Below are positions 1 through 10,161 of a DNA stretch of 64,000 nucleotides, in pieces (the stretch's first letter is position 1; every line of letters starts with the position of its first letter). The stretch spans positions 55,350 to 119,349 of the forward strand of contig CAZFHA010000009.1 of NCBI GenBank assembly GCA_964518595.1, in the 5' to 3' direction. Origin of the DNA: CAZFHA01 sp964518595. Lineage in GTDB: Bacteria > Bacillota > Clostridia > Saccharofermentanales > Saccharofermentanaceae. The position numbers and the translations under genes are program-made. The notes under the pieces were generated by a model. The model did no database searches. It was not told where the DNA came from and worked only from the letters and a program-made list of their open reading frames with translations.

Positions 1-1
1 T

Positions 2-3000
2 CCGGCGGAGTTTGCCCGCAAGCGAGAAGAACAGCTAAAACGGGAAGCCTTAGAGGCTATCATACTGTCTCATGAGATGGAAGGGCAACGTGCAGCGCAA
101 GAAGCAATGGCTGATGCACAGGCAGAAGCAGCCGCTTTGGCAGCGAATCCTGTGGCACCCTCTGGAGCTAGCACTACAGCTAAGAGGCCAGGAGCATCTT
201 CCCAAGAAAGCCGACCTACCGCCGCTTCTGGGACAGGACAAGCGCCTCCCAGCCCCGATTCTTGGGCTTTTAAAGCTAAAGAAGTGGCTAAAGAAAATAA
301 GACGGTTTTTAACCGCGTGCCGAAGGCTGACGGAGTTTTGTGGGGTAAGGGTAATCCTACCTTACCGGTAATTAAAATTTGTGATATGAATCCAGATACT
401 GGTTTGGCTCTATTTGATGGGTATGTAGAAATTGAAAAACTTAATTTAACCAAAACCGGCAGTAAAGTACGGGTTAACTTCTTTGTGACTGACGACACGG
501 CTAGTATTGCCTGCGTTTATTTTATGCAGCCAGCTGATGCCGACGAGTTTGAATCCCGCTTTAAAAAAGGTGGCTATGCTCGTTTTCAGGGAAATATTTA
601 CTATGATGATAAATATTCACGAGACTTGCAAGCTGCAGTTGAGGGGGTTATTGAACAAAAAGAACCACCTAAACGTCAAGACAATGCAGCTGTAAAGCGG
701 GTGGAGTTACATTGCCATTCAAAGATGAGTGAGAAGGATGCGGTAATTGACGTGGGTCGGATATTTACTGAGGCCGCTCGCTTAGGTCATCCGGCTTGTG
801 CTCTGACCGATCATGGGGTGGTGCAGGGCTTTCCCGATGCGGCGGAAGCTTATCGGAAGATTGTGGGTAAAAATCCTGATAAGCCTTTTAAGGTTATTTT
901 TGGTTTAGAAGGCTATATTGTGGATGATGGTTTAACCGTTGCTTTTAACTGCGACGAAGAGTCTACCTTTGACCAAGGGTTCGTGGCTCTTGATGTAGAG
1001 ACCACCGGCCTTAATCAGGCAGAGGATTGTCTTTTAGAAATTGGCGCTATTCATTTTGTTAGAACCGAAGATGGCAGCTTTGCTCCTCAGGAGCATTTTC
1101 ATACCTTTGTTTGTCCGGATAAAGAAATTCCGGCTAAAATCACAGAACTTACCGGAATTACTCCCATGGATGTGGCCGAAGCACCTGACGCTTTAACCGC
1201 TGTAAAAGAGTTAGCGGCCTTTTTAGGTGATCTACCGGTTTGTGGACATAATGTAATGTTTGATTTAGGATTTTTACGAGCCGCAGGCTTTTCGGTTGAT
1301 ATCGAAAAACACGAAGATTACCGGGTTAAGTTTAATCCCGTTGCCATTGATACGTCCCTGATGGCTAGGTTTTTCTATCCAGAACTTAAAAATGCCAAGC
1401 TAGCTACTGTGGCTGCGCATTTAGCCATTCCTCAGGAGAGCGCCCATCGGGCTGTGGATGATGCCAAGGTAAGTGGCATGATTTTGGAACGGATTCTGAA
1501 GGAATTTTCCCTTACCACACCGCAAGAATTAAACCAAAGAACCGGAAAACTTCCTCACGAAGAGGTTATTACTCGAAAGAAACGGGTTAACCATATTATT
1601 TTATTGGCTCAAAATGCCCTGGGACTTTATCATCTCTATCGCTTAGTGTCTGAATCCCATACTCGCTATTTTAATATGCGTCCGCGGATACCTCGCTCAT
1701 TATTAACCTATTTCAAAACGGGCGTAATCGTCGGCAGTGCCTGCGAGCGGGGCGAGATTTTTAGCAAGGTTTATGAGTTTTATCGTGCCAATAATAATAA
1801 CTTTGATCTGACTCGGGGGGCAATGCTTCAAGATCGTGCCTTTGTACGGCTGGCCCGCTACTATGATTATTTAGAAATCCAACCCCTCTGTAATAATGAA
1901 TTCTATTTGCGTAAGCCTGATAGTGGCTTAAAGACAAAAGAGGATTTAATTAATCTTAATCGCCTAATTGTAGTTCTGGGTGAGGAGTTACGTATTCCGG
2001 TTTGCGCTACAACCGATGCTCACTTTTTGGAAAAAGATGAAGGTGAGTACAGAAAGTACATGTTGATGGATATGGAATATAAAGATGCGGAATTCCAGGG
2101 GGATTTATACTTCCGTACCACAGAGGAAATGCTCACTGAGTTCTCTTATCTGGGAGAAAACAAAGCTTACGAGGTTGTGGTGGGTAATACAAACCTGATT
2201 GCCAATCGAATTGAAGCGGGGTTGAAACCCTTTCCTGACGGTACTTTTCCGCCTATTATTGAAACGGCTGCAGATGATATTCGGGATTTGACCTGGGGTG
2301 CGGCAGAAAAACTTTACTCCTTCCAGGGGGAAGTTGCTCCCATGGTGAAGGCTAGAGTTGAGAAAGAGCTTGATTCTATTATCGGTAATGGTTTTGCCAT
2401 TATGTATTATATTGCTTACCGGCTGGTAAAGAAGTCCAATGATGACGGCTATATTGTAGGTTCTCGAGGTTCTGTAGGCTCATCCTTAGTGGCAACTTTA
2501 TGTGGTATCTCGGAAGTTAATCCCTTGCCGCCGCACTATCTGTGCCCCTCTTGCTGCTATTCTGCTTTTGATGAAAGTGGAACTTATGGTTCCGGTTATG
2601 ATTTGCCTCCTCAGAATTGTCCTCACTGTAATGCGCCCATGCGTTGCGAAGGACAGGATATTCCTTTCGAAACCTTTTTAGGCTTTTATGGTGATAAGCA
2701 ACCGGATATTGATTTGAACTTCTCCGGCGAGTATCAGTCGAAAGCCCATAAATATGTCGAAGAACTTTTCGGTGAAAGTCATACCTTCAGGGCAGGAACA
2801 ATCGGCTGTTTTGCGGATAAAAACGCCATCATGGTGGTTAATAAAATTCAAGAAAAGACCGGAGGGGTTGCCAGCCGGGCAGAACTAAGACGACGTTCAC
2901 TGGGGCTCATTGGGGTTAAGCGAACCACTGGTCAACACCCCGGCGGTATTGTGGTTGTGCCTAAGGAGATGGATGTTTATGAGTTTACGCCCATTCAACA

Positions 3001-4135
3001 CCCAGCTAATAAGGTTAATTGTGGTATTGTAACTACCCACTTTGACTTTAATGCCATGCACGATACTATCCTTAAGCTGGATATCTTAGGTCATGCTGAT
3101 CCTACCATGCTAAGGATGCTGGGTGATTTAACTGGGGTAGATGTACGCACAATTCCTATTCCCGACGAAAAAGTCATGTCGCTTTTTATCTCCACAGAAG
3201 CACTGGGAATTAAGGAGGGTACCTCTGAGGCCAAGTCAGCCACTTTGGGTCTATCGGAAATGGGAACCTTTATGGCTCGGGACATGATTGCCGAGACCAA
3301 GCCACAGCATTTTTATGACTTGGTACAGCTGATGGGTCTGTCACATGGAACAGATGTCTGGAAAGGCAATGCCCAAGACCTGATTCAGAATGGTACGTGT
3401 ACTTTGAATAGTGTTATTGGTTGCCGAGACAGCATTATGACCCAGCTGATTTACTGGGGTCTTCCCAATAAAGCCTCCTTTGATATCATGGAACGAGTCA
3501 GAAAAGGTAAAGGCTTATCGGAAGAACAGGAAACCCTGATGCGGGAAAAGAATGTGCCGGAATGGTACATTGATTCCTGTAAAAAAATTAAATACATGTT
3601 CCCCAAGGCTCATGCGGCTGCCTATGCCATTTCGTCTTTGCGTATTGCTTGGTTTAAGGTGTATTATCCAGAGGAGTATTACTGTGCTTACTTTACCATT
3701 CGGGCTGATGAATTTGACGGTGACATTCTCTGTCAGGGTATAGAGCGGGTTAAGGCTAAGCGTAAAGAGCTCTATGAAGGTTTTATGCAACGTAAGCCTA
3801 CAGAAAAATCTCTTTACTATCTTTGTGAACTGGTGGAAGAGATGTATGCCAGAAATATTAGCTTTTTGCCTTATAGTCTGGATAACTCTGAAGCAGAGCG
3901 TTTCCAAAAAGTCCAGAAAGGTCAAATTTTACCGCCTTTAAATGTTATTCCTAACGTCAGCACCGCCTTAGCACACTCTATCGTGGCGGCTCGGGCAGAG
4001 GAACCTTTTAAGAACCGTGATGAACTGGCTCGCCGAGCTGGTCTAGGGCCGGTGGCCATGACCTCCTTGGCCGGTACCGGGTGTTTAGATCACTTGCCCC
4101 AGTCGGCGCAAATAGATTTGTTTTCTTTCATGTAG
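2..4135 (+). CDS. polC: DNA polymerase III subunit alpha, PolC type (5' end cut by window)
   Basis: Gram-positive replicative DNA polymerase with built-in 3'-5' proofreading. The frame is open to the window edge, so the true start lies upstream; residue numbers here count from the Met at 77. Order seen: an Ala/Glu-rich N-terminal stretch, an OB-fold region (about 90-190), a PHP domain beginning at ELHCHSK (about 209), an inserted DEDDh exonuclease beginning at ALDVETTGL (about 302), a zinc-binding stretch with paired cysteines (CPSCC about 821, CPHC about 847), then the polymerase active-site motif PDIDLNFSGEYQ (about 875) and a C-terminal helix-hairpin-helix-like end. About 1377 codons are visible, close to the usual 1430. 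The zinc stretch and PDIDLNFSG distinguish PolC from DnaE. It is followed by priA after 8 bases. Confidence 0.97.
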   Translation, partial: PAEFARKREEQLKREALEAIILSHEMEGQRAAQEAMADAQAEAAALAANPVAPSGASTTAKRPGASSQESRPTAASGTGQAPPSPDSWAFKAKEVAKENKTVFNRVPKADGVLWGKGNPTLPVIKICDMNPDTGLALFDGYVEIEKLNLTKTGSKVRVNFFVTDDTASIACVYFMQPADADEFESRFKKGGYARFQGNIYYDDKYSRDLQAAVEGVIEQKEPPKRQDNAAVKRVELHCHSKMSEKDAVIDVGRIFTEAARLGHPACALTDHGVVQGFPDAAEAYRKIVGKNPDKPFKVIFGLEGYIVDDGLTVAFNCDEESTFDQGFVALDVETTGLNQAEDCLLEIGAIHFVRTEDGSFAPQEHFHTFVCPDKEIPAKITELTGITPMDVAEAPDALTAVKELAAFLGDLPVCGHNVMFDLGFLRAAGFSVDIEKHEDYRVKFNPVAIDTSLMARFFYPELKNAKLATVAAHLAIPQESAHRAVDDAKVSGMILERILKEFSLTTPQELNQRTGKLPHEEVITRKKRVNHIILLAQNALGLYHLYRLVSESHTRYFNMRPRIPRSLLTYFKTGVIVGSACERGEIFSKVYEFYRANNNNFDLTRGAMLQDRAFVRLARYYDYLEIQPLCNNEFYLRKPDSGLKTKEDLINLNRLIVVLGEELRIPVCATTDAHFLEKDEGEYRKYMLMDMEYKDAEFQGDLYFRTTEEMLTEFSYLGENKAYEVVVGNTNLIANRIEAGLKPFPDGTFPPIIETAADDIRDLTWGAAEKLYSFQGEVAPMVKARVEKELDSIIGNGFAIMYYIAYRLVKKSNDDGYIVGSRGSVGSSLVATLCGISEVNPLPPHYLCPSCCYSAFDESGTYGSGYDLPPQNCPHCNAPMRCEGQDIPFETFLGFYGDKQPDIDLNFSGEYQSKAHKYVEELFGESHTFRAGTIGCFADKNAIMVVNKIQEKTGGVASRAELRRRSLGLIGVKRTTGQHPGGIVVVPKEMDVYEFTPIQHPANKVNCGIVTTHFDFNAMHDTILKLDILGHADPTMLRMLGDLTGVDVRTIPIPDEKVMSLFISTEALGIKEGTSEAKSATLGLSEMGTFMARDMIAETKPQHFYDLVQLMGLSHGTDVWKGNAQDLIQNGTCTLNSVIGCRDSIMTQLIYWGLPNKASFDIMERVRKGKGLSEEQETLMREKNVPEWYIDSCKKIKYMFPKAHAAAYAISSLRIAWFKVYYPEEYYCAYFTIRADEFDGDILCQGIERVKAKRKELYEGFMQRKPTEKSLYYLCELVEEMYARNISFLPYSLDNSEAERFQKVQKGQILPPLNVIPNVSTALAHSIVAARAEEPFKNRDELARRAGLGPVAMTSLAGTGCLDHLPQSAQIDLFSFM

Positions 4136-4143
4136 GGGTAATT

Positions 4144-6387
4144 ATGCAGATATCGGTGGTTCTTTTAGAATCGGTATGGTCCACAGATCGTTTATATGAT
4201 TATCGAGTTCCGGAAGAACTAGAACCGGACATTCAGGTGGGTCAATATCTTTGCGTACCTTTTGGCAGAGGGAATCGTAGTCAGATTGCTCTGGTTATGG
4301 AGATTTTTTCTGATCGAGAAGTGGGTTACAAAATCAAATCAATAGAGCGAATCTTTGACCCAGTGCCGGTGCTAAAGCCGGATCAAATTACCTTATTGTC
4401 TTATTTACGTAGCCGCTATACTTGTACCTATGGCGATGCTCTGCGCCTGATGGTTCCGGCTGTGGTGACCAATCGCAAAGGTAAAAGTTCATTAGTAGCG
4501 ACTCTTAAAGATAGAGAGCTGGCTTTAGGTCTCTTGGAAGAAGGGGCGTTTTCCAGTCTCTCCCAGCTCCGCATTGTAGAATTCTTATTGGAAACGGAAT
4601 CCGTTTTAGTAGCAGAACTTCTGAGTGCTCTGTCGATCTCCCGGTCACCTTTGGACAGTTTAGTGAAAAAAGATGTGGTTTTACTGGAAAAACAATTGAT
4701 CTCTTCTTCAGCTACCCTTTCCCCAAAGGAGGAGGATTCAGCAGCCCATCCTGAGCCCACGGCGGTTCCAGACTTATCGCCTGCTCAGGCTTTGGCCTAT
4801 GAGGAAATTATTTCTCCCGGAAAAAAACGCGAGTTTTTACTTTATGGTGTGACGGGAAGCGGTAAGACGGAAGTCTATCTTCAGGCGGCTAAAAAAGTTC
4901 TGGCTGAAGGGGGCGACGTACTTTTTCTCGTGCCGGAGATATCTTTAACCCCACAAATGGTGGGATGGATTAATCGACGTTTTCCGGGACAAGCGGCCAT
5001 TTTACATAGTCGTTTGACACCAAAGGAACGTTACGACCAATGGGATAGCATACGGCGGGGTGAGGCTCGGGTGGTAGTGGGTGCCCGTTCGGCAATTTTT
5101 GCGCCTTTACCTCGACTTAAATTAATCTTAATGGATGAAGAGCAGGACCCATCTTATAAGTCGGATGTTTTTCCCCGCTATCACGTGCGGGATATCGCCC
5201 GCTACCGAGCGCAGCAGGGGAATGCTGTTTTGGTACTGGGTTCGGCTACCCCGGCTGTCGAGAGCTTTTATGCTGCTAAGCAGGGTTATACTAGACTGCT
5301 ACATCTGCCGGAACGTTTTGGACAGGCGCTGCTGCCCAAAACGCATATTATTGATATGCGCCAACAGATTAAGACCAAAAGTCATGGTATTTTAAGTGCT
5401 CCCCTCCAGGAAGCCATGGCCGGAGCACTGGGAAAAGATGAGCAAGTTATCTTATTTCTTAACAAGAGAGGCTATGCCGGTCTTTTACTTTGTCATGTTT
5501 GCGGTCTGACTGTGGAATGCCCTAACTGCTCTGTGGCCATGACTTTACATCAAGGCAGAAAAGGTTCGGCTCTACTGATCTGTCATTATTGTGGCAGAAT
5601 TGAAAAAGCTTCTGAGCATTGCCCCCACTGCAGAAGCTTACTTTCGGGCAGCTTTGGTCTGGGAACCCAGCAGCTTGAAGAAGTGGTAAGCAAAATCTTT
5701 CCCCAAAGTAGCATTGTTCGGATGGATCAAGACACTACCGTGGGGCGTGATGCTCACGCCAAATTGTTAGAGCGTTTTCGCAGCAAAGAGGCCAACATCC
5801 TGATCGGCACGCAAATGATTGCCAAGGGGCATGATTTTCCAGAGGTAACCGTTGTCGGCATTGTCAGTGCCGATTTACTCCTGAGAGCTTCGGATTTTCG
5901 GGCGGGTGAACGAGCTTTTCAGCTTCTGACCCAAGCAGCCGGGCGAGCTGGGCGAGGTAGTAAAGCCGGACAAGTCTTTATTCAGTCTTTTCAGCCGGAG
6001 GAAAGTGTACTGCATTTTGCAGCCAAGCAAGACTATGACAGTTTTTTTCAAGAAGAGATTTTGTATCGGAAGCGCCTTTCCTATCCGCCCTTCGAGGCCA
6101 TGGGTACCCTCTTACTTAGTCACGAGTCAGAGCAGTTGGCTGCGGTTCAAGCTAAGGAATTAATGGAATTCTTACAAAATCAGTTAGGCTCTATTCAGGA
6201 TGGCGATAGCATTCGTTTGTACGGGCCTATACCAGACCGAATTTATCGACTGCGTAACCGCTATCGCTACCGTATTAATATTAAGGCACTACGTAAATCC
6301 CAATTGTCACAGCTGTTTTTTGCTTTGCAAACAACATTCTTTGGCCAGGGATTACAGTATTCCATAGACATTGATCCCATTTGGTAG
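4144..6387 (+). CDS. priA: Primosomal replication restart helicase PriA
   Basis: Superfamily 2 helicase that reloads the replisome at stalled forks. The first Met of the longer frame (4081) lies inside polC; the ATG at 4144, just after the polC stop and preceded by an AGGGG site, gives 747 residues starting MQISVVLL, normal for PriA. An N-terminal DNA-binding domain is followed by Walker A (GVTGSGKTEVY), a DEEQ Walker B box, and the zinc-binding cysteine cluster (CHVCG, CPNC, CHYCG, CPHC) between the helicase lobes. The C-terminal lobe contains QAAGRAGRG. It is in the same run as polC, def and fmt, the normal order in many Clostridia. Confidence 0.97.
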   Translation: MQISVVLLESVWSTDRLYDYRVPEELEPDIQVGQYLCVPFGRGNRSQIALVMEIFSDREVGYKIKSIERIFDPVPVLKPDQITLLSYLRSRYTCTYGDALRLMVPAVVTNRKGKSSLVATLKDRELALGLLEEGAFSSLSQLRIVEFLLETESVLVAELLSALSISRSPLDSLVKKDVVLLEKQLISSSATLSPKEEDSAAHPEPTAVPDLSPAQALAYEEIISPGKKREFLLYGVTGSGKTEVYLQAAKKVLAEGGDVLFLVPEISLTPQMVGWINRRFPGQAAILHSRLTPKERYDQWDSIRRGEARVVVGARSAIFAPLPRLKLILMDEEQDPSYKSDVFPRYHVRDIARYRAQQGNAVLVLGSATPAVESFYAAKQGYTRLLHLPERFGQALLPKTHIIDMRQQIKTKSHGILSAPLQEAMAGALGKDEQVILFLNKRGYAGLLLCHVCGLTVECPNCSVAMTLHQGRKGSALLICHYCGRIEKASEHCPHCRSLLSGSFGLGTQQLEEVVSKIFPQSSIVRMDQDTTVGRDAHAKLLERFRSKEANILIGTQMIAKGHDFPEVTVVGIVSADLLLRASDFRAGERAFQLLTQAAGRAGRGSKAGQVFIQSFQPEESVLHFAAKQDYDSFFQEEILYRKRLSYPPFEAMGTLLLSHESEQLAAVQAKELMEFLQNQLGSIQDGDSIRLYGPIPDRIYRLRNRYRYRINIKALRKSQLSQLFFALQTTFFGQGLQYSIDIDPIW

Positions 6388-6494
6388 CATAAGCCTATTA
6401 CAGCAGGCGGCAGTTTTAACCATAAAATCGAAATCTCCTGCCAATGGAAGATTGCCAATGTGGGCTCCAACAAACGAAAAGAGAGGTTCTGACT

Positions 6495-7184
6495 ATGAAA
6501 AAAATCGGTTTAATCGGTGGGATGAGCTGGGAAAGCACAGTAGTCTACTACCAATGTATAAATCAGCAGATTAAGGAGGCGCTGGGGGGACTACACTCTG
6601 CCGAATGTATCCTTTATAGTGTTGACTTTGCCCCCATTGAAGAAGCCCAGCGAGCCGGAGACTGGCTCTTGGCTGCCGCTATTCTTCGCGAGGCGGCAGA
6701 AAGTTTGGTAAAAGCGGGAGCAGAACTGATTTTGCTATGTACTAACACCATGCATAAGGTTTTTGATGCAATTGTGGAAGGTCTTTCAGTACCCATGCTT
6801 CATATTGCTGATGCCACAGCCATGGAGATTTGCCGCCAAAACCTGAACCAAATCTTACTGCTAGGAACACGCTATACTATGGAGGAAGATTTTTATTTGG
6901 ATCGGCTTGCCGGTCATGGCTTGGAAATCCAAGTTCCCGATCTTCTGGAGCGTCAGGAGATAAACCGGATAATTTTTGAAGAGCTTTGTTTAGGAAGTCT
7001 ATTAGAATCTTCCCGGGTTTATCTTAAGAATATTGTAGACAAGTATCTGAAAAAAGGTTGTCAGGGAACGATTTTGGGCTGTACCGAGCTGGGGCTTTTG
7101 TTAATGGAGACACCCTCGTCACCGCCACTCTTTGATTCGGCAATCATTCACAGCCAAAAGGCGGTAGAATTGGCTCTGGGGTAG
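6495..7184 (+). CDS. Aspartate/glutamate racemase family protein
   Basis: Predicted cofactor-independent amino acid racemase of the Asp/Glu/hydantoin racemase family. The protein of 229 residues starts MKKIGLIGGMSWES, and the two cysteines expected to act as acid and base are visible in LLCTNTMH (about residue 82) and LGCTELG (about 195). The ATG at 6495 follows an AGAGAGG site; an in-frame ATG at 6444 lacks one. The GGMSWEST opening resembles aspartate racemase and YgeA-type proteins more than MurI, but the substrate cannot be read from sequence. It sits between priA and def, which are often adjacent in related genomes, so it may be a lineage-specific insertion. Confidence 0.85.
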   Translation: MKKIGLIGGMSWESTVVYYQCINQQIKEALGGLHSAECILYSVDFAPIEEAQRAGDWLLAAAILREAAESLVKAGAELILLCTNTMHKVFDAIVEGLSVPMLHIADATAMEICRQNLNQILLLGTRYTMEEDFYLDRLAGHGLEIQVPDLLERQEINRIIFEELCLGSLLESSRVYLKNIVDKYLKKGCQGTILGCTELGLLLMETPSSPPLFDSAIIHSQKAVELALG

Positions 7185-7215
7185 GGGACTGGCAGCAGGT
7201 AGGGGAGTGGCAGTG
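7180..7215 (+). repeat. Short imperfect tandem duplication at racemase stop codon
   Basis: Two adjacent 18-base copies (7180-7197 and 7198-7215) match at 15 of 18 positions. The first contains the TAG stop of the racemase gene. It looks like a small slippage duplication; no function is claimed. Confidence 0.6.
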
Positions 7216-7295
7216 CGGCTAAGTTTTGAAGGTTTTACAACAATAAGACACAGTATTTTAAAACACGAGCCCAAGTCAGCGTAATTATCCAGCTG

Positions 7296-7324
7296 CTGAC
7301 ATTATTTGTTTAAAAATTTATGTT
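7296..7324 (+). promoter_or_regulatory. Possible promoter for def-fmt-rsmB run
   Basis: CTGACA (7296-7301), 17 bases, then TATGTT (7319-7324), inside an AT-rich gap of 183 bases before def. An alternative -10, TAAAAT, lies at 7324-7329. The match is only moderate; it is supported mainly by the gap being the largest break in the 5' operon. Confidence 0.35.
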
Positions 7325-7367
7325 AAAATAATTTTGCTATATTTGGACATGCTTAAAGGAGAGAACA

Positions 7368-7832
7368 ATGGCGCTGAGAGAAATTTTAACAGTTGGAGAA
7401 GATGTGCTTCGGAAAAAGTCGAAAGAAGTGACTGTATTTGATGACCGTCTCCAAACACTGATTGATGATATGGAAGAGACTATGCGCTTTGAAGGCCGTG
7501 GAATTGGTTTGGCCGCACCTCAAGTGGGTGTTTTGAAGCGCCTATTTGTGGTTGATATTCATGATGAGCATGGCTTTTTGGTCTTTGTGAATCCGGTGAT
7601 TACCGCCCGTGAAGGGGTGGTTATTAGTAGTGAAGGTTGTTTGTCTGTTCCGGGGCGTTCCGGCACAGTAGAGCGCCCGGAGTCTATTGTTATTGAGGCC
7701 CAGGATCGCCATGGTAAGCCCTTTACTTTAGAAGCTGATGGACTTTTGGCCGTGTGTATTTGCCATGAATATGACCATTTAGAGGGTGTGCTATTCATTG
7801 ATAAATTAGTTGAAGAAGAGGTAGAATCGTGA
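7368..7832 (+). CDS. def: Peptide deformylase
   Basis: Metalloenzyme removing the formyl group from the initiator methionine of new proteins. All three family motifs are present in 154 residues: GIGLAAPQVG, EGCLSVPG (the Cys metal ligand) and CHEYDHLEG (HExDH, two His ligands and the catalytic Glu). The ATG follows AAAGGAG at a good distance. Its stop overlaps the GTG start of fmt by four bases, so the two formyl-methionine enzymes are probably translationally coupled. Confidence 0.97.
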   Translation: MALREILTVGEDVLRKKSKEVTVFDDRLQTLIDDMEETMRFEGRGIGLAAPQVGVLKRLFVVDIHDEHGFLVFVNPVITAREGVVISSEGCLSVPGRSGTVERPESIVIEAQDRHGKPFTLEADGLLAVCICHEYDHLEGVLFIDKLVEEEVES

Positions 7833-8785
7833 AGCTAAGGGTTTTGTTTATGGGGACGCCAGCCTTTGCAGCGGCAAGCCTTAAGAGACTTTTAGAACTC
7901 CCAGAGATAGACGTGGTGGGGGTTTTTTGTCAGCCGGATAAGCCAGCCGGACGTAAACTTATTTTGCAGTCCCCTCCTACTAAGGTACTGGCGCAGGAGC
8001 ACGGTATTTCCGTGTATCAGCCGGTAAAGCTTAGGACAGAAGAGGCTTTTAGCCTTATTTCTGAGCTGAAACCTGATTTGATTGTGACCGCAGCCTATGG
8101 AAAAATTTTACCAGAGAATATTTTACATATTCCACCTCTAGGATGCCTTAATGTCCATGCTTCTTTGCTGCCCAAATACCGGGGCTCAGCTCCTATACAG
8201 TGGGCTATTTTGCAGGGGGAGAGTCAGACCGGGATTACCTTAATGAAGATGGATGTGGGAATGGATACCGGCGATATTATTCTCCAAGAGCCTTGGGATA
8301 TCGGTATAGAAACTACTACACCAGAGCTTATGACAGAATTAGCCCAAGTAGGGGCTACTCTCTTGGCGGATAACCTGATGGCTTATGCGGAACAAAAGTT
8401 GCCGTTTTTTCCCCAAGACGATACCTTAGCAACCTACTCACCTCCGATTAAGAAAGAGCAGGGCTTGATTGACTGGCAGCAGTCAGCTTGGCAGATATAT
8501 AACCAAATCCGAGCTTTGGCTCAGTGGCCCGGTGCTTATACTTACTTTGAAGGCAAGCGTTACAAACTCCATAAGGCAAGGTGCTTCAGCTCTGAAGAGC
8601 TGAATTTTGCAGGAATGACTCAGGAGCCCGGAAGAGTGGTAAGTAATGGAAAAGATGCTTTTTTAGTCGCTACCGGTGAGGGTTATTTAGAAATACTTCA
8701 AATACAGCTTCCTTCCGGCAAGACCCTAGCAGCACAAGAGTGCTCACATAATTTTCCTGTGGGACAGGGCTTTGGGGACGCTTAA
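7829..8785 (+). CDS. fmt: Methionyl-tRNA formyltransferase
   Basis: Formylates Met-tRNA(fMet) from 10-formyl-tetrahydrofolate for initiation. The protein of 318 residues opens VLFMGTPAFAA and contains the folate-binding and catalytic segment NVHASLLPKYRGSAP, followed by the C-terminal tRNA-binding domain. The GTG start at 7829 overlaps the def stop codon (GTGA), and its ribosome site lies inside the def 3' end. It runs into rsmB with a 2-base gap. Confidence 0.97.
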   Translation: MKLRVLFMGTPAFAAASLKRLLELPEIDVVGVFCQPDKPAGRKLILQSPPTKVLAQEHGISVYQPVKLRTEEAFSLISELKPDLIVTAAYGKILPENILHIPPLGCLNVHASLLPKYRGSAPIQWAILQGESQTGITLMKMDVGMDTGDIILQEPWDIGIETTTPELMTELAQVGATLLADNLMAYAEQKLPFFPQDDTLATYSPPIKKEQGLIDWQQSAWQIYNQIRALAQWPGAYTYFEGKRYKLHKARCFSSEELNFAGMTQEPGRVVSNGKDAFLVATGEGYLEILQIQLPSGKTLAAQECSHNFPVGQGFGDA

Positions 8786-8787
8786 TT

Positions 8788-10161
8788 ATGAGTAAAGTGA
8801 AAGACCCCGCCCGACTTTTAGCTTACCAAATGCTCTACCGGGTTTTGGAGCAAGGGGGATATTCTAATTTAGTCCTTAAAGAGATGGCAGAAAAGACCAA
8901 CCTGACCACAGAGCAGCGAAGTTTTTCTACCGCACTTTTTTATGGTACCATTACCCGCTATATCAGCTTGGACTATTATTTGAAACCTTATTTGCCTGCC
9001 GGAATTTCCGCCTTAGATGGTTCTGTCCGAACCCTTTTGCGGATGGGGGCTTGGCAGGTGCTGTTTTCCCGTAACATTCCTTTATTCGCTGCGGTTAACG
9101 AAACTGTAGTTTTAAGTAGGCAGTATACTAACCCTGGCGCGACCAAACTGATTAATGCTGTGCTACGGAATCTGGGAAGAGATTTTGAACAAAAAAAGTT
9201 TTCCCTTGAAAGTGCTAAATTTCCCATTCGCTACGCCTTGTCCCCGGAAATTTCCGGCTGCTTACAGAAATGGTATGGCAAGGAAAGGGCAGAGACTTTA
9301 GCACAAGGCTTTTTGGGCGTGGCTAAGATAACCGCCCGGTGCAACCGACTTCGAACTAGCCCGGAAGAACTTATAGAAATTTTAGCTCAGGAGGGGGTTT
9401 CCGCCCGCCCCAGTGGGTTTATGACCGAGGGACTTTCTCTGGATTTACAAGGAAAGGTAATAGCCAGTCTGGAGTCTTTTCGGCAAGGCTTATTTATGAT
9501 ACAAGATCAAGGTGCCATGCTGGCCAGTGGCGTGCTGGCTCCTAAGCCTGGGGAAAAAATCCTTGATATTTGTGCTGCTCCCGGAGGGAAAAGCTGTCAT
9601 TTAGCAGAACTGTCTTTAGATAAAGCGGAGATTATCGCTCTGGATGTGAATCCTTCCAGACTTATGCTGATAAGGCAGAATCAAGAGCGCTTGGGACTCA
9701 CCTCAATCAAAGCTTATGAGGGTGATGGGCTGAATTTTTTTATTCAGCATCCGGAGCTTCAGGCGACTTTTGACGGGGTGCTGGTAGATGTACCTTGTAG
9801 TGGCTTGGGTCTTTTAATGAGAAAACCAGATATACGCCTGCAAATGACCTATGCTAAAATCCAGGAACTACTGCCACTGCAAAAAGCCATTCTGGAACAG
9901 AGTGCCTTAGGCGTAAAGCCGGGGGGAAGGCTGTTATATAGCACGTGTACAATTAATCCGGCGGAAAATCAGGAGCAAGTCCAGAGCTTTTTGGCTGATC
10001 ATGCAGAATTTGAAAGCTGTGATTTGAGTCCCTTTTTGCCCTTGTCTTTTTTGAAGCACCATAAGGATAGTATGGAAAAGGGTTGGATACAGCTCTTACC
10101 GGATCAGGATGGTTGCGATGGTTTCTTTATTGCTCTTTTAAGGAGGAAAAATAATGGCTAA
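8788..10161 (+). CDS. rsmB: 16S rRNA (cytosine-967-C5)-methyltransferase RsmB
   Basis: SAM-dependent m5C methyltransferase of 457 residues. The N-terminal part resembles the NusB-like RNA-binding domain of RsmB. The catalytic domain shows the SAM motif DICAAPGGKSCHLAEL, the motif IV cysteine in VDVPCSGLGLL, and the motif VI nucleophile cysteine in YSTCTINPAEN. The order fmt-rsmB-rlmN matches many Bacillota. Its 3' end overlaps rlmN by 8 bases, and the AGGAGG site for rlmN (around 10141) lies within it. Confidence 0.95.
   Translation: MSKVKDPARLLAYQMLYRVLEQGGYSNLVLKEMAEKTNLTTEQRSFSTALFYGTITRYISLDYYLKPYLPAGISALDGSVRTLLRMGAWQVLFSRNIPLFAAVNETVVLSRQYTNPGATKLINAVLRNLGRDFEQKKFSLESAKFPIRYALSPEISGCLQKWYGKERAETLAQGFLGVAKITARCNRLRTSPEELIEILAQEGVSARPSGFMTEGLSLDLQGKVIASLESFRQGLFMIQDQGAMLASGVLAPKPGEKILDICAAPGGKSCHLAELSLDKAEIIALDVNPSRLMLIRQNQERLGLTSIKAYEGDGLNFFIQHPELQATFDGVLVDVPCSGLGLLMRKPDIRLQMTYAKIQELLPLQKAILEQSALGVKPGGRLLYSTCTINPAENQEQVQSFLADHAEFESCDLSPFLPLSFLKHHKDSMEKGWIQLLPDQDGCDGFFIALLRRKNNG

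Noticed and set aside
3515..3925. 136-codon open frame opposite polC
   Set aside because: It lies entirely within the conserved polC coding region and is a shadow of it, as are the other antisense frames in conserved genes.
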